45,756 nt of DNA from a virus: the IMG/VR virus record IMGVR_UViG_3300036864_000136, positions 1-45,756 of that record. One strand, given 5' to 3'. The notes beneath the pieces were generated by a model. That model saw only the letters and a list, made by a program, of their open reading frames with translations, had not been told where the DNA came from and did not search any database. Within the stretch, counting starts at the first letter, position 1, and each line of letters begins with the position of its first letter. Shown here piece after piece: positions 1 through 8,626 of this stretch. Position numbers and translations under genes: made by a program.

Positions 1-934
1 CGACATCTATGAGCCTGGAATTCTCGGCGATAGTAATATTGCAGTCATCGAAGTTGACATGGCAGAAAATCCACACCTAGACAAAGAAGAAATCGACAAC
101 TTCCTTGGTGGCCTAGACGAAGACGAAAGGGATGCCCGAGGCCATGGAAAGTTCGTCCAAATGGGTGGACTCGTCTACAAGTCCTTCAAGCCGGAAATCC
201 ACATCATCGACCAAATTGACGCGAAGAGATTTGTCGGCCGCAACTATAAGCATTACATGTCTCTGGACCATGGTTTCAATAACCCCACATCGGTACATTG
301 GCATGCTGTCGACGAAGATAATCAGGTCATAACTTTTGATGAACATTACGAAGCAGGTCGGATCGTCGACTATCACGCTGAGGTCATCAAGGCTAAAAAC
401 CTCTCCCACGGAAGAGTCCCAGACATCAACATTTGTGATCCTGCACTCGCACAAAAGCAAGGTGTCACGGGAACTTCGATTCAGACTGAGTATGCGATTC
501 GGGGAATCGGTTTCGTACTTGGCAATAATGATGTCACGACCGGTGTCGCAAAAGTAAATCAGTACCTGGCGCTCAGGGAAGATGGCACTCCTTCCTGGCA
601 CATCACTCGCAACTGCGCTAATCTGATTCGTGAAATCACTCGCCTACGCTGGAAAACGTGGGCAAGTAAAAAACAAGCATCGCAGAACAATCCATACGAC
701 GCCATTCACAAAAAGGATGATCACGCATGTGATGAATGCAGGTACTTCTTCAGTTTCATGCCAGAACTAAAACCAGTTAATTCAAAGCCAATGCCCGAAG
801 CTCTTCCGAGAATTGGGGGTAACGCCGCAAAGAATCCCGGATTTGGTGAGTGGAATGTAGATGCGAATCTCACTCCGGCGGCACTTTCGGCTAGGCAAAC
901 CAATTGGAATGTTGTTCTGAATGATGACAACTAG
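1..934 (+). CDS. terL: Terminase large subunit, C-terminal part (partial)
   Basis: This is the nuclease half of the packaging motor that cuts concatemeric DNA into the capsid. The frame is open from base 2 and continues a protein that begins at the other end of the window, because the two ends carry the same 127 bases. The RNase H-like nuclease is suggested by LDHG near base 265 (first acidic residue) and by ICDPALA near base 430 (second acidic residue). Joined with 45028-45756 the protein is about 494-511 residues, normal for TerL. The next small gene starts inside its last codons. Confidence 0.88.
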   Translation, partial: DIYEPGILGDSNIAVIEVDMAENPHLDKEEIDNFLGGLDEDERDARGHGKFVQMGGLVYKSFKPEIHIIDQIDAKRFVGRNYKHYMSLDHGFNNPTSVHWHAVDEDNQVITFDEHYEAGRIVDYHAEVIKAKNLSHGRVPDINICDPALAQKQGVTGTSIQTEYAIRGIGFVLGNNDVTTGVAKVNQYLALREDGTPSWHITRNCANLIREITRLRWKTWASKKQASQNNPYDAIHKKDDHACDECRYFFSFMPELKPVNSKPMPEALPRIGGNAAKNPGFGEWNVDANLTPAALSARQTNWNVVLNDDN

Positions 935-1052
935 TTTTGTCTGCGAAAACTGCAAGCACGACAAACATGAGAACTGTAGACTTCGCAATTGGAAGAAAAC
1001 TACCTCTGATTGCGATTGTCAGCATCGACCGCGAAAGGTTTCAAATGACTGA
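921..1052 (+). CDS. Small Cys/His-rich (zinc-binding-like) protein
   Basis: A 43-residue frame beginning ATGATGACA at 921, inside the end of terL. It carries CENCKHDKHENC, then CDCQH, giving five Cys and several His in 30 residues, which suggests a metal-binding knuckle. Its TGA at 1050 overlaps the ATG of the next gene at 1045, the tight coupling typical of this operon. The longer alternative frame starting TTG at 937 is less likely because the ATG at 1045 fits the overlap. Function unknown. Confidence 0.6.
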   Translation: MMTTSFVCENCKHDKHENCRLRNWKKTTSDCDCQHRPRKVSND

Positions 1053-1488
1053 CCTCGATCCCGAAATCTTCGACAACCCGACTCTTGGTGCAGCAGCACC
1101 GAATGAAAATCTCGATCGACTTACCGCTCAGCAGATTGAAGACAGGGCGGCAAAGTTTGAGGGTCGCGAGCCGCGTGAAATTGTCGTAGACAATACTTAC
1201 CCCGGTTGGAAGCCCGATGTTTCGGAGCGAACCGGCACTGTACCTTCTAACTATCAGACGGTGCACTTTGAGGATGAGCAGCAGGCAGATATCCCGGTTG
1301 ATTCTGGTCCGGAGGATGGAACTGCGGGCGGAATTGACGCAGAGAATTCCGAGGGGTCGCAGGAGGCTTCTTCGCTGGAAGATGGCTCGGACTCGCAAGT
1401 TGACTCAGGTGAAACAGATGGGGTCCAGGAAGTCGGCACGCCTGAGTCTGCTTCAACTGAGGAAGGTAGTCCCACGCAGTGGTCGTGA
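1045..1488 (+). CDS. Acidic, low-complexity phage protein
   Basis: A 147-residue protein starting MTDLDPEIFDNP. The first 70 residues look folded. The rest is Asp/Glu/Ser/Gly-rich and probably disordered. The ATG overlaps the previous stop, and the stop at 1486 lies inside the next start. It sits between terL and the portal, where packaging or head accessory genes are common, but no known family was recognised. Confidence 0.7.
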   Translation: MTDLDPEIFDNPTLGAAAPNENLDRLTAQQIEDRAAKFEGREPREIVVDNTYPGWKPDVSERTGTVPSNYQTVHFEDEQQADIPVDSGPEDGTAGGIDAENSEGSQEASSLEDGSDSQVDSGETDGVQEVGTPESASTEEGSPTQWS

Positions 1489-2231
1489 ATGAAATTCAGC
1501 AGTCGAACGACATTGAGGGTAATGCGCCAATTCCAGCCGACCTCATGGCAATTGTTCACGCTCCACAAAGTGTAGACCCTGAGCCTGAAGAAGTTCCGCA
1601 GGCTAGGGCTGAACTTTCAGTTGATGTCGAAAAGGTCGCAGAAGAAAATCCCCAGTCGCGGTTCACAATTCTTGACAGTCCGGTCAAGAAGCCCGGAGTC
1701 TGCGCACTTTGCGGAGACTCCGGGGGTGATGGTCGACAGTTCGTCGACTTTGGGAAGTCTGTAGAATGGTATGGAGTTGTTTACTTCTGCACTGTTTGCG
1801 TGACAGAAGCCGCGACTCTTTTGGGTTTTGGACGAAAGTCTGACTGGATTCTCGCTGAGAGTAATCTTCAGGATGAAATCTCTCAGGGTGACGATCGCTA
1901 TGTTGAAGCGAAGGAGAGACTAGATGCCGCAGTGGTTCTTCTTCGGGATCATTTCAATGGTGATTGTTGCACTCATGGTTCTGCTGATGAAATCCCAGAA
2001 GCAGAACTTGTCGAACCTACCAATTCTGACGGACTTGATAGCGAAGCAGGCGACACAGAGTTCAAGGAACTTGAACTTGTTGTCGGAAATGATGACGAGA
2101 CAACTGGAGATGAACAAAACACTGACGAACTTGCTACTGAGCAAGGATCCGATGACGTTTCAGAATCTCCAACTGACGACAAACCAGTCGCCTCAAAATC
2201 CCGTCGTCGAACAACTAAATCCGATGGATGA
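1479..2231 (+). CDS. Zinc-ribbon protein with acidic tail
   Basis: A 250-residue protein. Residues about 70-110 carry CALCGD and, after a spacer, FCTVCV, a plausible four-Cys zinc ribbon. The last third is strongly acidic (Glu/Asp/Ser/Thr) and ends in a short basic patch, KSRRRTTKSDG. The start is GTG at 1479 (ribosome site GGAAGG at 1461) or GTG at 1485 (overlapping the preceding TGA). It lies between terL and the portal; the role is unknown. A second frame with a good ribosome site overlaps its 3' half (see findings). Confidence 0.75.
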   Translation: MVVNEIQQSNDIEGNAPIPADLMAIVHAPQSVDPEPEEVPQARAELSVDVEKVAEENPQSRFTILDSPVKKPGVCALCGDSGGDGRQFVDFGKSVEWYGVVYFCTVCVTEAATLLGFGRKSDWILAESNLQDEISQGDDRYVEAKERLDAAVVLLRDHFNGDCCTHGSADEIPEAELVEPTNSDGLDSEAGDTEFKELELVVGNDDETTGDEQNTDELATEQGSDDVSESPTDDKPVASKSRRRTTKSDG

Positions 2232-2343
2232 CGCTTCACAAGCGCTAGCTTTGGCTGAACAGTACAAGCGGCATGGCCTAGACCCTAATTCAGCTTTCGC
2301 TCAAGAAGAGTCCGTAGACTTCGCCACTGAGTTCGGTATCTAA
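2224..2343 (+). CDS. Small hypothetical protein before portal
   Basis: A 39-residue protein starting MDDASQALALAEQ. The ATG at 2224 overlaps the previous gene's TGA at 2229. The same frame stays open back to ATG 1924, where an AAGGAGAG ribosome site precedes a hydrophobic stretch, so a 139-residue membrane form inside the upstream gene is possible. The short form is preferred because the upstream gene is well formed. Function unknown. Confidence 0.55.
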   Translation: MDDASQALALAEQYKRHGLDPNSAFAQEESVDFATEFGI

Positions 2344-2359
2344 CTTTAAAGGGAGGTGA

Positions 2360-4606
2360 ATGGCTTCTACTACAATCCCGGGAGCGGACACTAATCCTTA
2401 CTCCCAAGAGCAAGTCGAACAAATGGCTTCTCGCTCAAAGGATAAAGATTTTGAGAATAAAGTCATCGCATGGACTAAAGACGCTCACCTCCGATGCCGA
2501 ACAATTCGACAGCAGCTCGAACGACAGTGGTACATCAACCTGGCATTTTATGCCGGAAAGCAGAATGTACAGCTGGTACCTGTTTCGAACTCTAGTGGTT
2601 CTGGTGTTGGTGTCCGCCTTTACATTCCTCCCGCTCCCTACTTTCGTGCTCGTCCCGTCATTAATCGTATTCGCCCTATCATTCGTACAGAGATTTCTCG
2701 ACTGACGGCTCAGAAGCCAAGCGCCACAGTTGTCCCATCAACGGCTGAAGACAATGATACTTCTGCGGCTCAGGCGGCTGAACAAATCTGGGACTCGGTT
2801 TACAGGTCTCAGAAAATTGGTGCCAGGTTTCGTCAGTCGGTTTTGTGGACTCTAACTTGTGGCACAGGGTTCATGAAAACTTACTGGGACCCGAAAAAGA
2901 AGTCCAAGCTATGGAAGCCAATGGACCCACAAATGGCAGCCATGGCTAAAATGTTGGGTGCTCCCGCAGAGAATCCTCCTGATGGAGATTTCTGCTACGA
3001 GAATGTTACCCCGTTCCATTTGTTTGTTCCTGACATGATGCAGGAAGACATTGAAGACCAGCCGTACGTAATTCAGATTCAGACGCGCTCCCCACAGTGG
3101 ATTAAGCTTAACTATGGAATGGACATCGCTCCGAATGTTATGGAGTCGACTGACATTCTCAACGACAGCTTCTTGAACCTGGTTGGTGCTGGTCAATTTA
3201 AGCGCGACTCGGTTATGTGTTACGAAGTTTGGGTCAAGCCTGGCAATGTTGAGTTCATGCCCCAGGGTGGGATGTTCACCATCATTGGGGATAAACTTGT
3301 TCAGTACGTGCAGGGGAATCCTTACATTCACCAGCAGTACCCGTACATTAAGATTCCCCACATCCCTACTGGTCGCTTCTACGCTGACAGTGTCATCAAT
3401 GACTTGATCTCAATTCAGCGTGAGTACAATCGTTCTCGTGGTCAAATTACCGAGAACAAGAATCGCATGGCTCACGACAGGCTACTTTCTGCCAAGGGCT
3501 CAATTGTAGCCAATAAGATTACGACTGAGCCTGGTCAAGTTGTTGAGTACGAACTTGGCTTTCCCGCACCGACGCCACTTCCGATGCAAAATATGCCTGC
3601 CTATGTTCTTCAGGATCTCGACCGTCTCTTGATGGACTTCGAAGACATTTCAGGTCAGCATCAAGTTTCAAAGGGTCAGGCTCCGGCGGGTGTGACTGCC
3701 GCTACTGCAATTAACTATTTGCAGGAGCAGGATGAAACAATGCTCTCAACAACTTACGCGGGCGTTGAAGAAGCGTTTGAGAAAATTGGCTACCAGACGC
3801 TTTGTTACGTGAAACAATATTGGGACACCCCGCGTCAGGTCAAAGTTGTCGGCAAGGACGGAACTTTCAACGTCCTAAGTTTTCAGGGTTCAGATCTTCG
3901 CGACAACACTGACATTCGCGTCGAAGCCGGTAGCGCGCTGCCGACGTCAAAGTCTGCGAAACAAGCTTTCCTCATGGACATGATGCAGCAAGGTTTCATT
4001 CCCCCTGAAAAGGGTCTGGAACTTATGGACATGGGTGGCGTACAACGTCTGTATGAAGAAATTCGTGTGGACTATGCGCAGGCTTCTCGCGAGAATATGC
4101 GGATGGCATCCGTGACTCAGGATCAAGTTTCTGAGTACGCTTCGACGTTTGTTCCTACCGACCCCAGCACTGGTCAGCCAGATCCTTCTCAGGGTCTAAT
4201 TGATCCGAACACTGGCCAGCCACTTGCCGATCAGGCTGGAAATCCAACTCAGCCTCCGCTGATTGTTCCTGTGAACTCTTTCGACGCCCACGAGATTCAC
4301 ATTCAGGCTCACAACAATTACCGTAAGTCTCAAGAGTACGAGCAGCTTCCGCCAGAAACTAAAGCTCTTTTTGAGCAACATGTTAATCAGCACATGATGG
4401 CCATGGGTGCAATTCCTGGTCAGCCTGCTCCTCAGCAAGGCCAGAATGCTGTAACATCAGGTGGAATGGAAAACGGTCAGGTCTCCCCTGAAATGTTGCA
4501 GCAGATTGCAGGATCTCCGCAAGATTCACAGGCTGACCCGAGTCAAGAAGCTCCGAAACAAGGGGAAGGGACACAAAATGGCCTACAACCAAATGCGGCC
4601 CCCTAA
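2360..4606 (+). CDS. Portal protein
   Basis: A 748-residue protein starting behind GGGAGGTGA, in the usual portal position between terL and scaffold/capsid. It forms the dodecameric ring at the unique capsid vertex through which DNA enters and leaves. The middle of the protein has the mixed alpha/beta portal character, with YNRSRGQITENKNRM and an LQDLDRLLMDFEDISG helix. The C-terminal 150 residues are Gln/Pro-rich with repeated TGQP motifs (DPSTGQPDPSQ, DPNTGQPLADQ), as in large podovirus portals with a barrel extension. The assignment is by size, place and composition. Confidence 0.85.
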   Translation: MASTTIPGADTNPYSQEQVEQMASRSKDKDFENKVIAWTKDAHLRCRTIRQQLERQWYINLAFYAGKQNVQLVPVSNSSGSGVGVRLYIPPAPYFRARPVINRIRPIIRTEISRLTAQKPSATVVPSTAEDNDTSAAQAAEQIWDSVYRSQKIGARFRQSVLWTLTCGTGFMKTYWDPKKKSKLWKPMDPQMAAMAKMLGAPAENPPDGDFCYENVTPFHLFVPDMMQEDIEDQPYVIQIQTRSPQWIKLNYGMDIAPNVMESTDILNDSFLNLVGAGQFKRDSVMCYEVWVKPGNVEFMPQGGMFTIIGDKLVQYVQGNPYIHQQYPYIKIPHIPTGRFYADSVINDLISIQREYNRSRGQITENKNRMAHDRLLSAKGSIVANKITTEPGQVVEYELGFPAPTPLPMQNMPAYVLQDLDRLLMDFEDISGQHQVSKGQAPAGVTAATAINYLQEQDETMLSTTYAGVEEAFEKIGYQTLCYVKQYWDTPRQVKVVGKDGTFNVLSFQGSDLRDNTDIRVEAGSALPTSKSAKQAFLMDMMQQGFIPPEKGLELMDMGGVQRLYEEIRVDYAQASRENMRMASVTQDQVSEYASTFVPTDPSTGQPDPSQGLIDPNTGQPLADQAGNPTQPPLIVPVNSFDAHEIHIQAHNNYRKSQEYEQLPPETKALFEQHVNQHMMAMGAIPGQPAPQQGQNAVTSGGMENGQVSPEMLQQIAGSPQDSQADPSQEAPKQGEGTQNGLQPNAAP

Positions 4607-4859
4607 CATTGGGTTCCCGAACTCGCTCAAGGCAGACTTGCCTTACACGGATGTTGCTGGAAACTCGAACTTTGAGCTCAACACTCCGCTGAACTACACT
4701 TCTGTTCAGACGCTTCGAAATGCTCTGACGGCCGCAAATGGCACTTACTACACGAGCGTTGTTCTCGACCGGCTGAGCGTGAATGATATGATTTTCGCTC
4801 TTAGGTCGATTCAGGACCGTACGACAATTGCTGACTACATGCCTGTTTCTACGGCATGA
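4578..4859 (+). CDS. Small hypothetical protein
   Basis: A 93-residue protein, starting MAYNQMRPPNIGF behind GGGGAAGGG and overlapping the portal stop. The C-terminal half (SVNDMIFALRSIQDRTTIADYMP) looks like a compact helical domain. Its stop overlaps the next ATG. It is probably co-expressed with the portal; no family was recognised. Confidence 0.7.
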   Translation: MAYNQMRPPNIGFPNSLKADLPYTDVAGNSNFELNTPLNYTSVQTLRNALTAANGTYYTSVVLDRLSVNDMIFALRSIQDRTTIADYMPVSTA

Positions 4860-5068
4860 TGGACAACGGTCTTCTTAAAGAAGTTTACGAGAAGGGCAAG
4901 AAGAAGATGGCAATGATCCCAGCACAGAAGAAGGCACCTCCTTTCATGCCGGGGCGGGGTGCAAATCCTGGGGCCGATAATAAAGCTGACGCTGTCACAG
5001 CATCTCGTGATGCAGCAAGGCGCCGACTGGCAAAGCTTCGTGGTGCAAAGAAGCCGGAAGGAAAGTAA
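4856..5068 (+). CDS. Small basic protein with RRRLAKLRG tail
   Basis: A 70-residue protein rich in Lys/Arg with a Pro/Gly linker. Its C-terminus SRDAARRRLAKLRG resembles the tails of three later small proteins (at 10955, 11219 and 11501). The ATGATGG start overlaps the previous stop. It could be a DNA-binding or internal virion protein, inferred only from charge and this shared tail. Confidence 0.65.
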   Translation: MMDNGLLKEVYEKGKKKMAMIPAQKKAPPFMPGRGANPGADNKADAVTASRDAARRRLAKLRGAKKPEGK

Positions 5069-5069
5069 A

Positions 5070-5330
5070 ATGCATCAGTCGCACGAACGAATTAGCAACG
5101 ACTTTAGCTTTCATCCTGCGACTGACATGACTGCTGAACTTCATGATGCTGTCAGGCAGCGCTGCGCAAATATGGCTCACTGGATTGTTGACGTGGTCCC
5201 AAAAGGTTACGCTCGCGAAGAATGTGTCAAGAAGCTTCGCGAAGCAATGTTTTGGGCTAACGCTGCAATTGCTTGTGACACAAATACTTTGGGAGATGTG
5301 ACAAATAGTGAGCCGTCATCCGGGAACTGA
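5070..5330 (+). CDS. Acb2/Tad1-like hairpin-domain protein (possible anti-CBASS/anti-Thoeris sponge)
   Basis: An 86-residue protein. After a short N-terminus, FSFHPATD is followed by two helices ending in LREAMFWANAAIAC. The pattern F-x-x-H-P/A-x-x-D, then a Val/Arg-rich first helix, then a second helix closing with EAM-x-WANAAIA is the one I associate with the Acb2/Tad1 hairpin domain. Members of that family bind cyclic nucleotides and block CBASS or Thoeris immunity. That recognition is from memory; no search was run. The gene sits in the structural operon between portal and scaffold and overlaps its downstream neighbour. Binding activity is inferred. Confidence 0.65.
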   Translation: MHQSHERISNDFSFHPATDMTAELHDAVRQRCANMAHWIVDVVPKGYAREECVKKLREAMFWANAAIACDTNTLGDVTNSEPSSGN

Positions 5331-5532
5331 GCATTTGATGGAAATGCTCAAAGTTAACGAGAATCTACCTGAAATGCTCAGGGATGTTTCCAAGAGGTTT
5401 TACGATGTCGCGAACGAAATGTATTGGGCCCTGAAGGACGGTCCAGAATTGACGGCCGGACTCCGAAAGCTTCTTGAGGCAAAGGATTGTTTCGTACGTC
5501 AAGCTCTTGTCGACTCGCGAGAGTCGAAGTAA
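5308..5532 (+). CDS. Small helical-hairpin protein, partner of preceding gene
   Basis: A 74-residue protein from GTG at 5308, overlapping the previous gene by 23 bases. It starts MSRHPGTEHLMEML and carries the phage motif GLRKLLEAKDCFVRQAL near the C-terminus. Two predicted helices joined by a DGPELT turn give it the same helical-hairpin outline as its neighbour. It is commonly seen as a small unnamed phage protein; the function is unknown. The two may act together or be distant relatives. Confidence 0.7.
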   Translation: MSRHPGTEHLMEMLKVNENLPEMLRDVSKRFYDVANEMYWALKDGPELTAGLRKLLEAKDCFVRQALVDSRESK

Positions 5533-5581
5533 CTTGTAATTGGGTCTAGGGCCCCCTAGGGGTACGGGCCAGAAAAGGGGA

Positions 5582-6367
5582 ATGATGGGCAGTCCAGTTG
5601 AAGGTGGAGAGGTACAGGGAACCCCTGTCGACGGCGGTGAGGGTTCTCCAGGGCTGAATCCAGCTTGGACGGAGGCTCTGAGTGCAATTCCGGAACAGTT
5701 TCACCAGACGTTGACTCCACATTTTCAGCAGTGGGACAAGTCGGCTCAGGACAAAATTGAATCCGTCAATCAGCAACTTTCGCAGTTTGAGGGTTTCAAG
5801 CCTTTTCTTGAGACTGGAATCTCACCGCAGGATTTGGAGCAGGCGGCTCAGTTGGCCTACATGGTTCAAACTGATCCCCAGGCTGTTTACAATGCACTCG
5901 CAGAAGCGCACGGATTCAGTTCAGGTGAACCCGTAGGCTCAGGGGAAGAAGGGGAAGAAGTTGAACCCCAGAATCTCCAAGACCCGCGTTTTGATGAGTT
6001 GCAGCAAGGTTTGGATCTCGTAGCTCAGACACTTCTTCAGCAAGAGCAGATGAAAGTTCAGCAGGCCGCTGACGCAAAGCTCGATGCTGAGATTAATGAG
6101 CTGAAGACGAAGTACCCGGCATTCGATGAGAACTATTTTCTCTCACTTATGGCGAATGGTGCGTCGTCTGAAGATGCAGCCAAAGCTTACGAGCAACTGA
6201 CTCAGAACATCCTTCAGCAGAATCCCCGCCCATTCGCCCCCACGGTGATGGGAAATTCTGGTGGAGGAACGGGTCTCCCTTCTCAGGCAATTGACCCAAC
6301 CAAGTTGAGTGACAAGGACCGGCGGGCACTTGTTGCTCAGATGGTGAATCAACAGCTTAATTCTTAA
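5582..6367 (+). CDS. Capsid scaffold protein
   Basis: A 261-residue protein directly before the capsid gene. It is acidic and Gln/Glu-rich, with long helical and coiled-coil stretches (about residues 30-75 and 145-200) and a disordered Gly/Pro N-terminus, which fits a scaffold that organises procapsid assembly and is then lost. ATG 5582 follows AAAAGGGGA and is preferred over TTG 5540, which would read through a CTAGGG/CCCTAG hairpin. The basic C-terminus (DKDRRALVAQMVNQQL) matches the capsid-binding end seen in scaffolds. Confidence 0.75.
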   Translation: MMGSPVEGGEVQGTPVDGGEGSPGLNPAWTEALSAIPEQFHQTLTPHFQQWDKSAQDKIESVNQQLSQFEGFKPFLETGISPQDLEQAAQLAYMVQTDPQAVYNALAEAHGFSSGEPVGSGEEGEEVEPQNLQDPRFDELQQGLDLVAQTLLQQEQMKVQQAADAKLDAEINELKTKYPAFDENYFLSLMANGASSEDAAKAYEQLTQNILQQNPRPFAPTVMGNSGGGTGLPSQAIDPTKLSDKDRRALVAQMVNQQLNS

Positions 6368-6378
6368 ATCGGAGGTTT

Positions 6379-7569
6379 ATGGGGGCAACCCTCACTACCG
6401 CAACAAACATTCTCAAGGAAATCTACGAGCCGAAGATTCAGGAGCAGCTCCAGAATGAGCTGGTAACTTCGAAGCGGCTTGAAAGTACTTCTGAAGGCGT
6501 CACTTCTGATGTCGGCGGAAAGTACGTTGTTTTCCCAATTCACGTGAAGCGTAACCACGGAATTGGTGCACGACTTGAAATGGAACAGCTGCCGACGGCG
6601 ATGAACCAAGGTTACGCGTCGGCCCGTGTTTCTCTGGCCTATCTTTACGGTTCGGTTCGACTTTCGGGTCAGACCATGGAACTTGCAAAGACTAACGGTC
6701 AGGCTTTTGCGTCAGTCCTGGACCAGGAAATGGAAGGTCTTCAGGCTGACGTTTCTAAGGACATGAACCGACAGGTCTTCGGAACTTCTGTCGGTGCTCT
6801 GATGGTTTCCTCCGGCGCCTACGCAGTCAACACAATCTCGACGCTCAACACCCAGTACATGGAAGTTGGCATGGTCGTAGATGTTTACGACTCGACGGGT
6901 GTTACGCTCAAGGCTACGGCCCGAAATGTTACAGCAGTCACCCCGAACACTTCAATTGTTGTCGATGGTGCAGCAATTGCTACTGGTGCTTCTGGTGACA
7001 TTGTTGTCCGTACCGGTTCTCTCAACCGTGAAACAATTGGCCTGTCCCAGATTGTTTCTGCCACGGGTACGCTTTACAACATCGACCCTACGGTTGAGAC
7101 GAAGTGGAAGTCGACGGTAAATGCCAACGGTGGCACGAACCGCGCACTTTCTGAGTCGCTGATGATTAAGCAGATCGACGACATTCGTACCCAGGGTGGA
7201 AAGACGACCCTGATTACGACGAGTCTCGGTGTTCGCCGAAGCTACTTCAACCTTCTCGTTCAGCAGCGAGAATACTCGAATGTCACTGAATTTGAGGGTG
7301 GCTTCAAGGGTCTGAAGTTCACGACTGACAATGGCGAGATTCCTCTTATCTCCGACCTGGATTGTCAGCCGAACAGGATGTACTTCCTGAACGAAAAGAC
7401 TCTGAAGTACTACCGTGAAAGTGACTGGTCCTTCATGGACCGAGACGGTTCAAAGTGGCAGCGTGTCATTGGTTTTGACGCCTATGATGCGACGCTTTAC
7501 ACTTACCGTCAGCTCGGTTGTCACCGTCGAAACTCTCAGGGTCTTGTGAGCGACATCACCGAGAGCTAA
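6379..7569 (+). CDS. Major capsid protein
   Basis: A 396-residue protein behind a strong GGAGG site, placed after scaffold and before a strong terminator. It forms the head shell. Features in keeping with an HK97-fold capsid protein are the N-terminal helix (ILKEIYEPKIQEQLQNEL), the E-loop region after GGKYVVFPIHV, a spine helix around ASVLDQEMEGLQADV and a C-terminal beta-rich part. The codon use is the most regular of the window, as for a highly expressed gene. Confidence 0.88.
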   Translation: MGATLTTATNILKEIYEPKIQEQLQNELVTSKRLESTSEGVTSDVGGKYVVFPIHVKRNHGIGARLEMEQLPTAMNQGYASARVSLAYLYGSVRLSGQTMELAKTNGQAFASVLDQEMEGLQADVSKDMNRQVFGTSVGALMVSSGAYAVNTISTLNTQYMEVGMVVDVYDSTGVTLKATARNVTAVTPNTSIVVDGAAIATGASGDIVVRTGSLNRETIGLSQIVSATGTLYNIDPTVETKWKSTVNANGGTNRALSESLMIKQIDDIRTQGGKTTLITTSLGVRRSYFNLLVQQREYSNVTEFEGGFKGLKFTTDNGEIPLISDLDCQPNRMYFLNEKTLKYYRESDWSFMDRDGSKWQRVIGFDAYDATLYTYRQLGCHRRNSQGLVSDITES

Positions 7570-7590
7570 ACTAGCTTCGCGTCTGGTTGT

Positions 7591-7637
7591 GGGGGCGGAT
7601 TGTGGGTGTTTTAAAACCCCATCATCCGCCCCCTTTA
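7591..7637 (+). terminator. Rho-independent terminator after capsid gene
   Basis: GGGGGCGGAT at 7591-7600 pairs with ATCCGCCCCC at 7624-7633. An inner GGGT/ACCC pairing extends the hairpin, and a short T-rich tail follows. It probably lets much capsid transcript stop here and so raises capsid dosage over the genes behind it. Confidence 0.85.
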
Positions 7638-7654
7638 ATTATATCTGGAGGAAA

Positions 7655-8137
7655 ATGACACAAGCACAGTCACTACAGACAATGATGCAGGGAGCGTTTG
7701 TTCCCGTTGACGCTGTAAATGGTGTTTACGCTATGCAGGTTTCTGGAGCTACAGCCGGAAGCCAGGGCGTCCCAATTGAAACTTCTATTCCTGTCGCGGC
7801 GCGCGTAACTTCTATTACTGACACTGCCACCGCTCCTGTTACAACCCCCGGAGTCGGTGCAGCAATTTCAACTACAACTTCACTTCCTGCTGGAACTTAT
7901 GAAGTTGTAGTCAACTCGATGATTACCGGAACTCCGGCAGATGCAGATGTTCCGAATATGCGTCTCCTCATTGGAGCGACGCCAATTACGCGTATTTTGA
8001 ACCCTGGTGGAGCGGTAATTTCAACTGCGAAAGTTAAGCTCGATACAGCTGGTGGAATTCTTTCAGTTGTTGCCGTGGCTGCGGGAACTTCTGGAGCAAA
8101 GTACTGGGCTCAAATCATTGCGACAAGGATTAACTAG
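7655..8137 (+). CDS. Probable head decoration or minor virion protein
   Basis: A 160-residue protein from ATG 7655 behind TGGAGGAAA. It is rich in Thr/Ala/Val/Gly with alternating small hydrophobic residues (TTSLPAGTYEVVV), an all-beta sandwich look. Its place straight after the capsid suggests a decoration or minor structural protein. The frame extends upstream through the terminator, but the ribosome site fixes the start. Confidence 0.7.
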   Translation: MTQAQSLQTMMQGAFVPVDAVNGVYAMQVSGATAGSQGVPIETSIPVAARVTSITDTATAPVTTPGVGAAISTTTSLPAGTYEVVVNSMITGTPADADVPNMRLLIGATPITRILNPGGAVISTAKVKLDTAGGILSVVAVAAGTSGAKYWAQIIATRIN

Positions 8138-8626
8138 ATGGACCTTACTGACGATGGTCACATTTACTTTCCGTCGAACGACGGCAAGAATTGGATCTCA
8201 GAAAAGCAGCGCAGGGTCAATGAAATCCTACAAGACTTTGACCCTAATTTGCAACTTCAGTGGATCCCGCCGGGACGCCGAAATGAAAAAGATGAACCTT
8301 TTCGTGTCGTCTGTTTCCCAGTGAATGGCCGCCCATATTTGATCTGCACAGCTATGGAAGCAGATGAACGCCTTTTGGCTACGGTCTTTCAGTCGAGACA
8401 GAAGAATAACGCGGGTAGTTTGTTGACCTGGCTCGACAATTACAATAGTGCCAAGGAGATCTACAACGCGAAGATTAATCAAGAACGCCGCCAAGAGCAG
8501 CATGAAATGGCGCAGGCTGTAATTCGCAACAACAAAAGCTCCTACCTCATTAAAAATAGCGATGGGGAGTTGATTGACCTTGAACGTATCGGACGTCGCC
8601 ACGCGCGTAAGACGTACATTTGGTGA
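8138..8626 (+). CDS. Conserved-looking virion gene, function unknown
   Basis: A 162-residue protein starting on the base after the previous stop. The first half is beta-rich (FRVVCFPVNGRPYLICTAM). The second half holds a charged helix (NAKINQERRQEQHEMAQAVI). It lies between capsid and adaptor and may be a head-completion factor; this is inference from position only. Confidence 0.7.
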   Translation: MDLTDDGHIYFPSNDGKNWISEKQRRVNEILQDFDPNLQLQWIPPGRRNEKDEPFRVVCFPVNGRPYLICTAMEADERLLATVFQSRQKNNAGSLLTWLDNYNSAKEIYNAKINQERRQEQHEMAQAVIRNNKSSYLIKNSDGELIDLERIGRRHARKTYIW

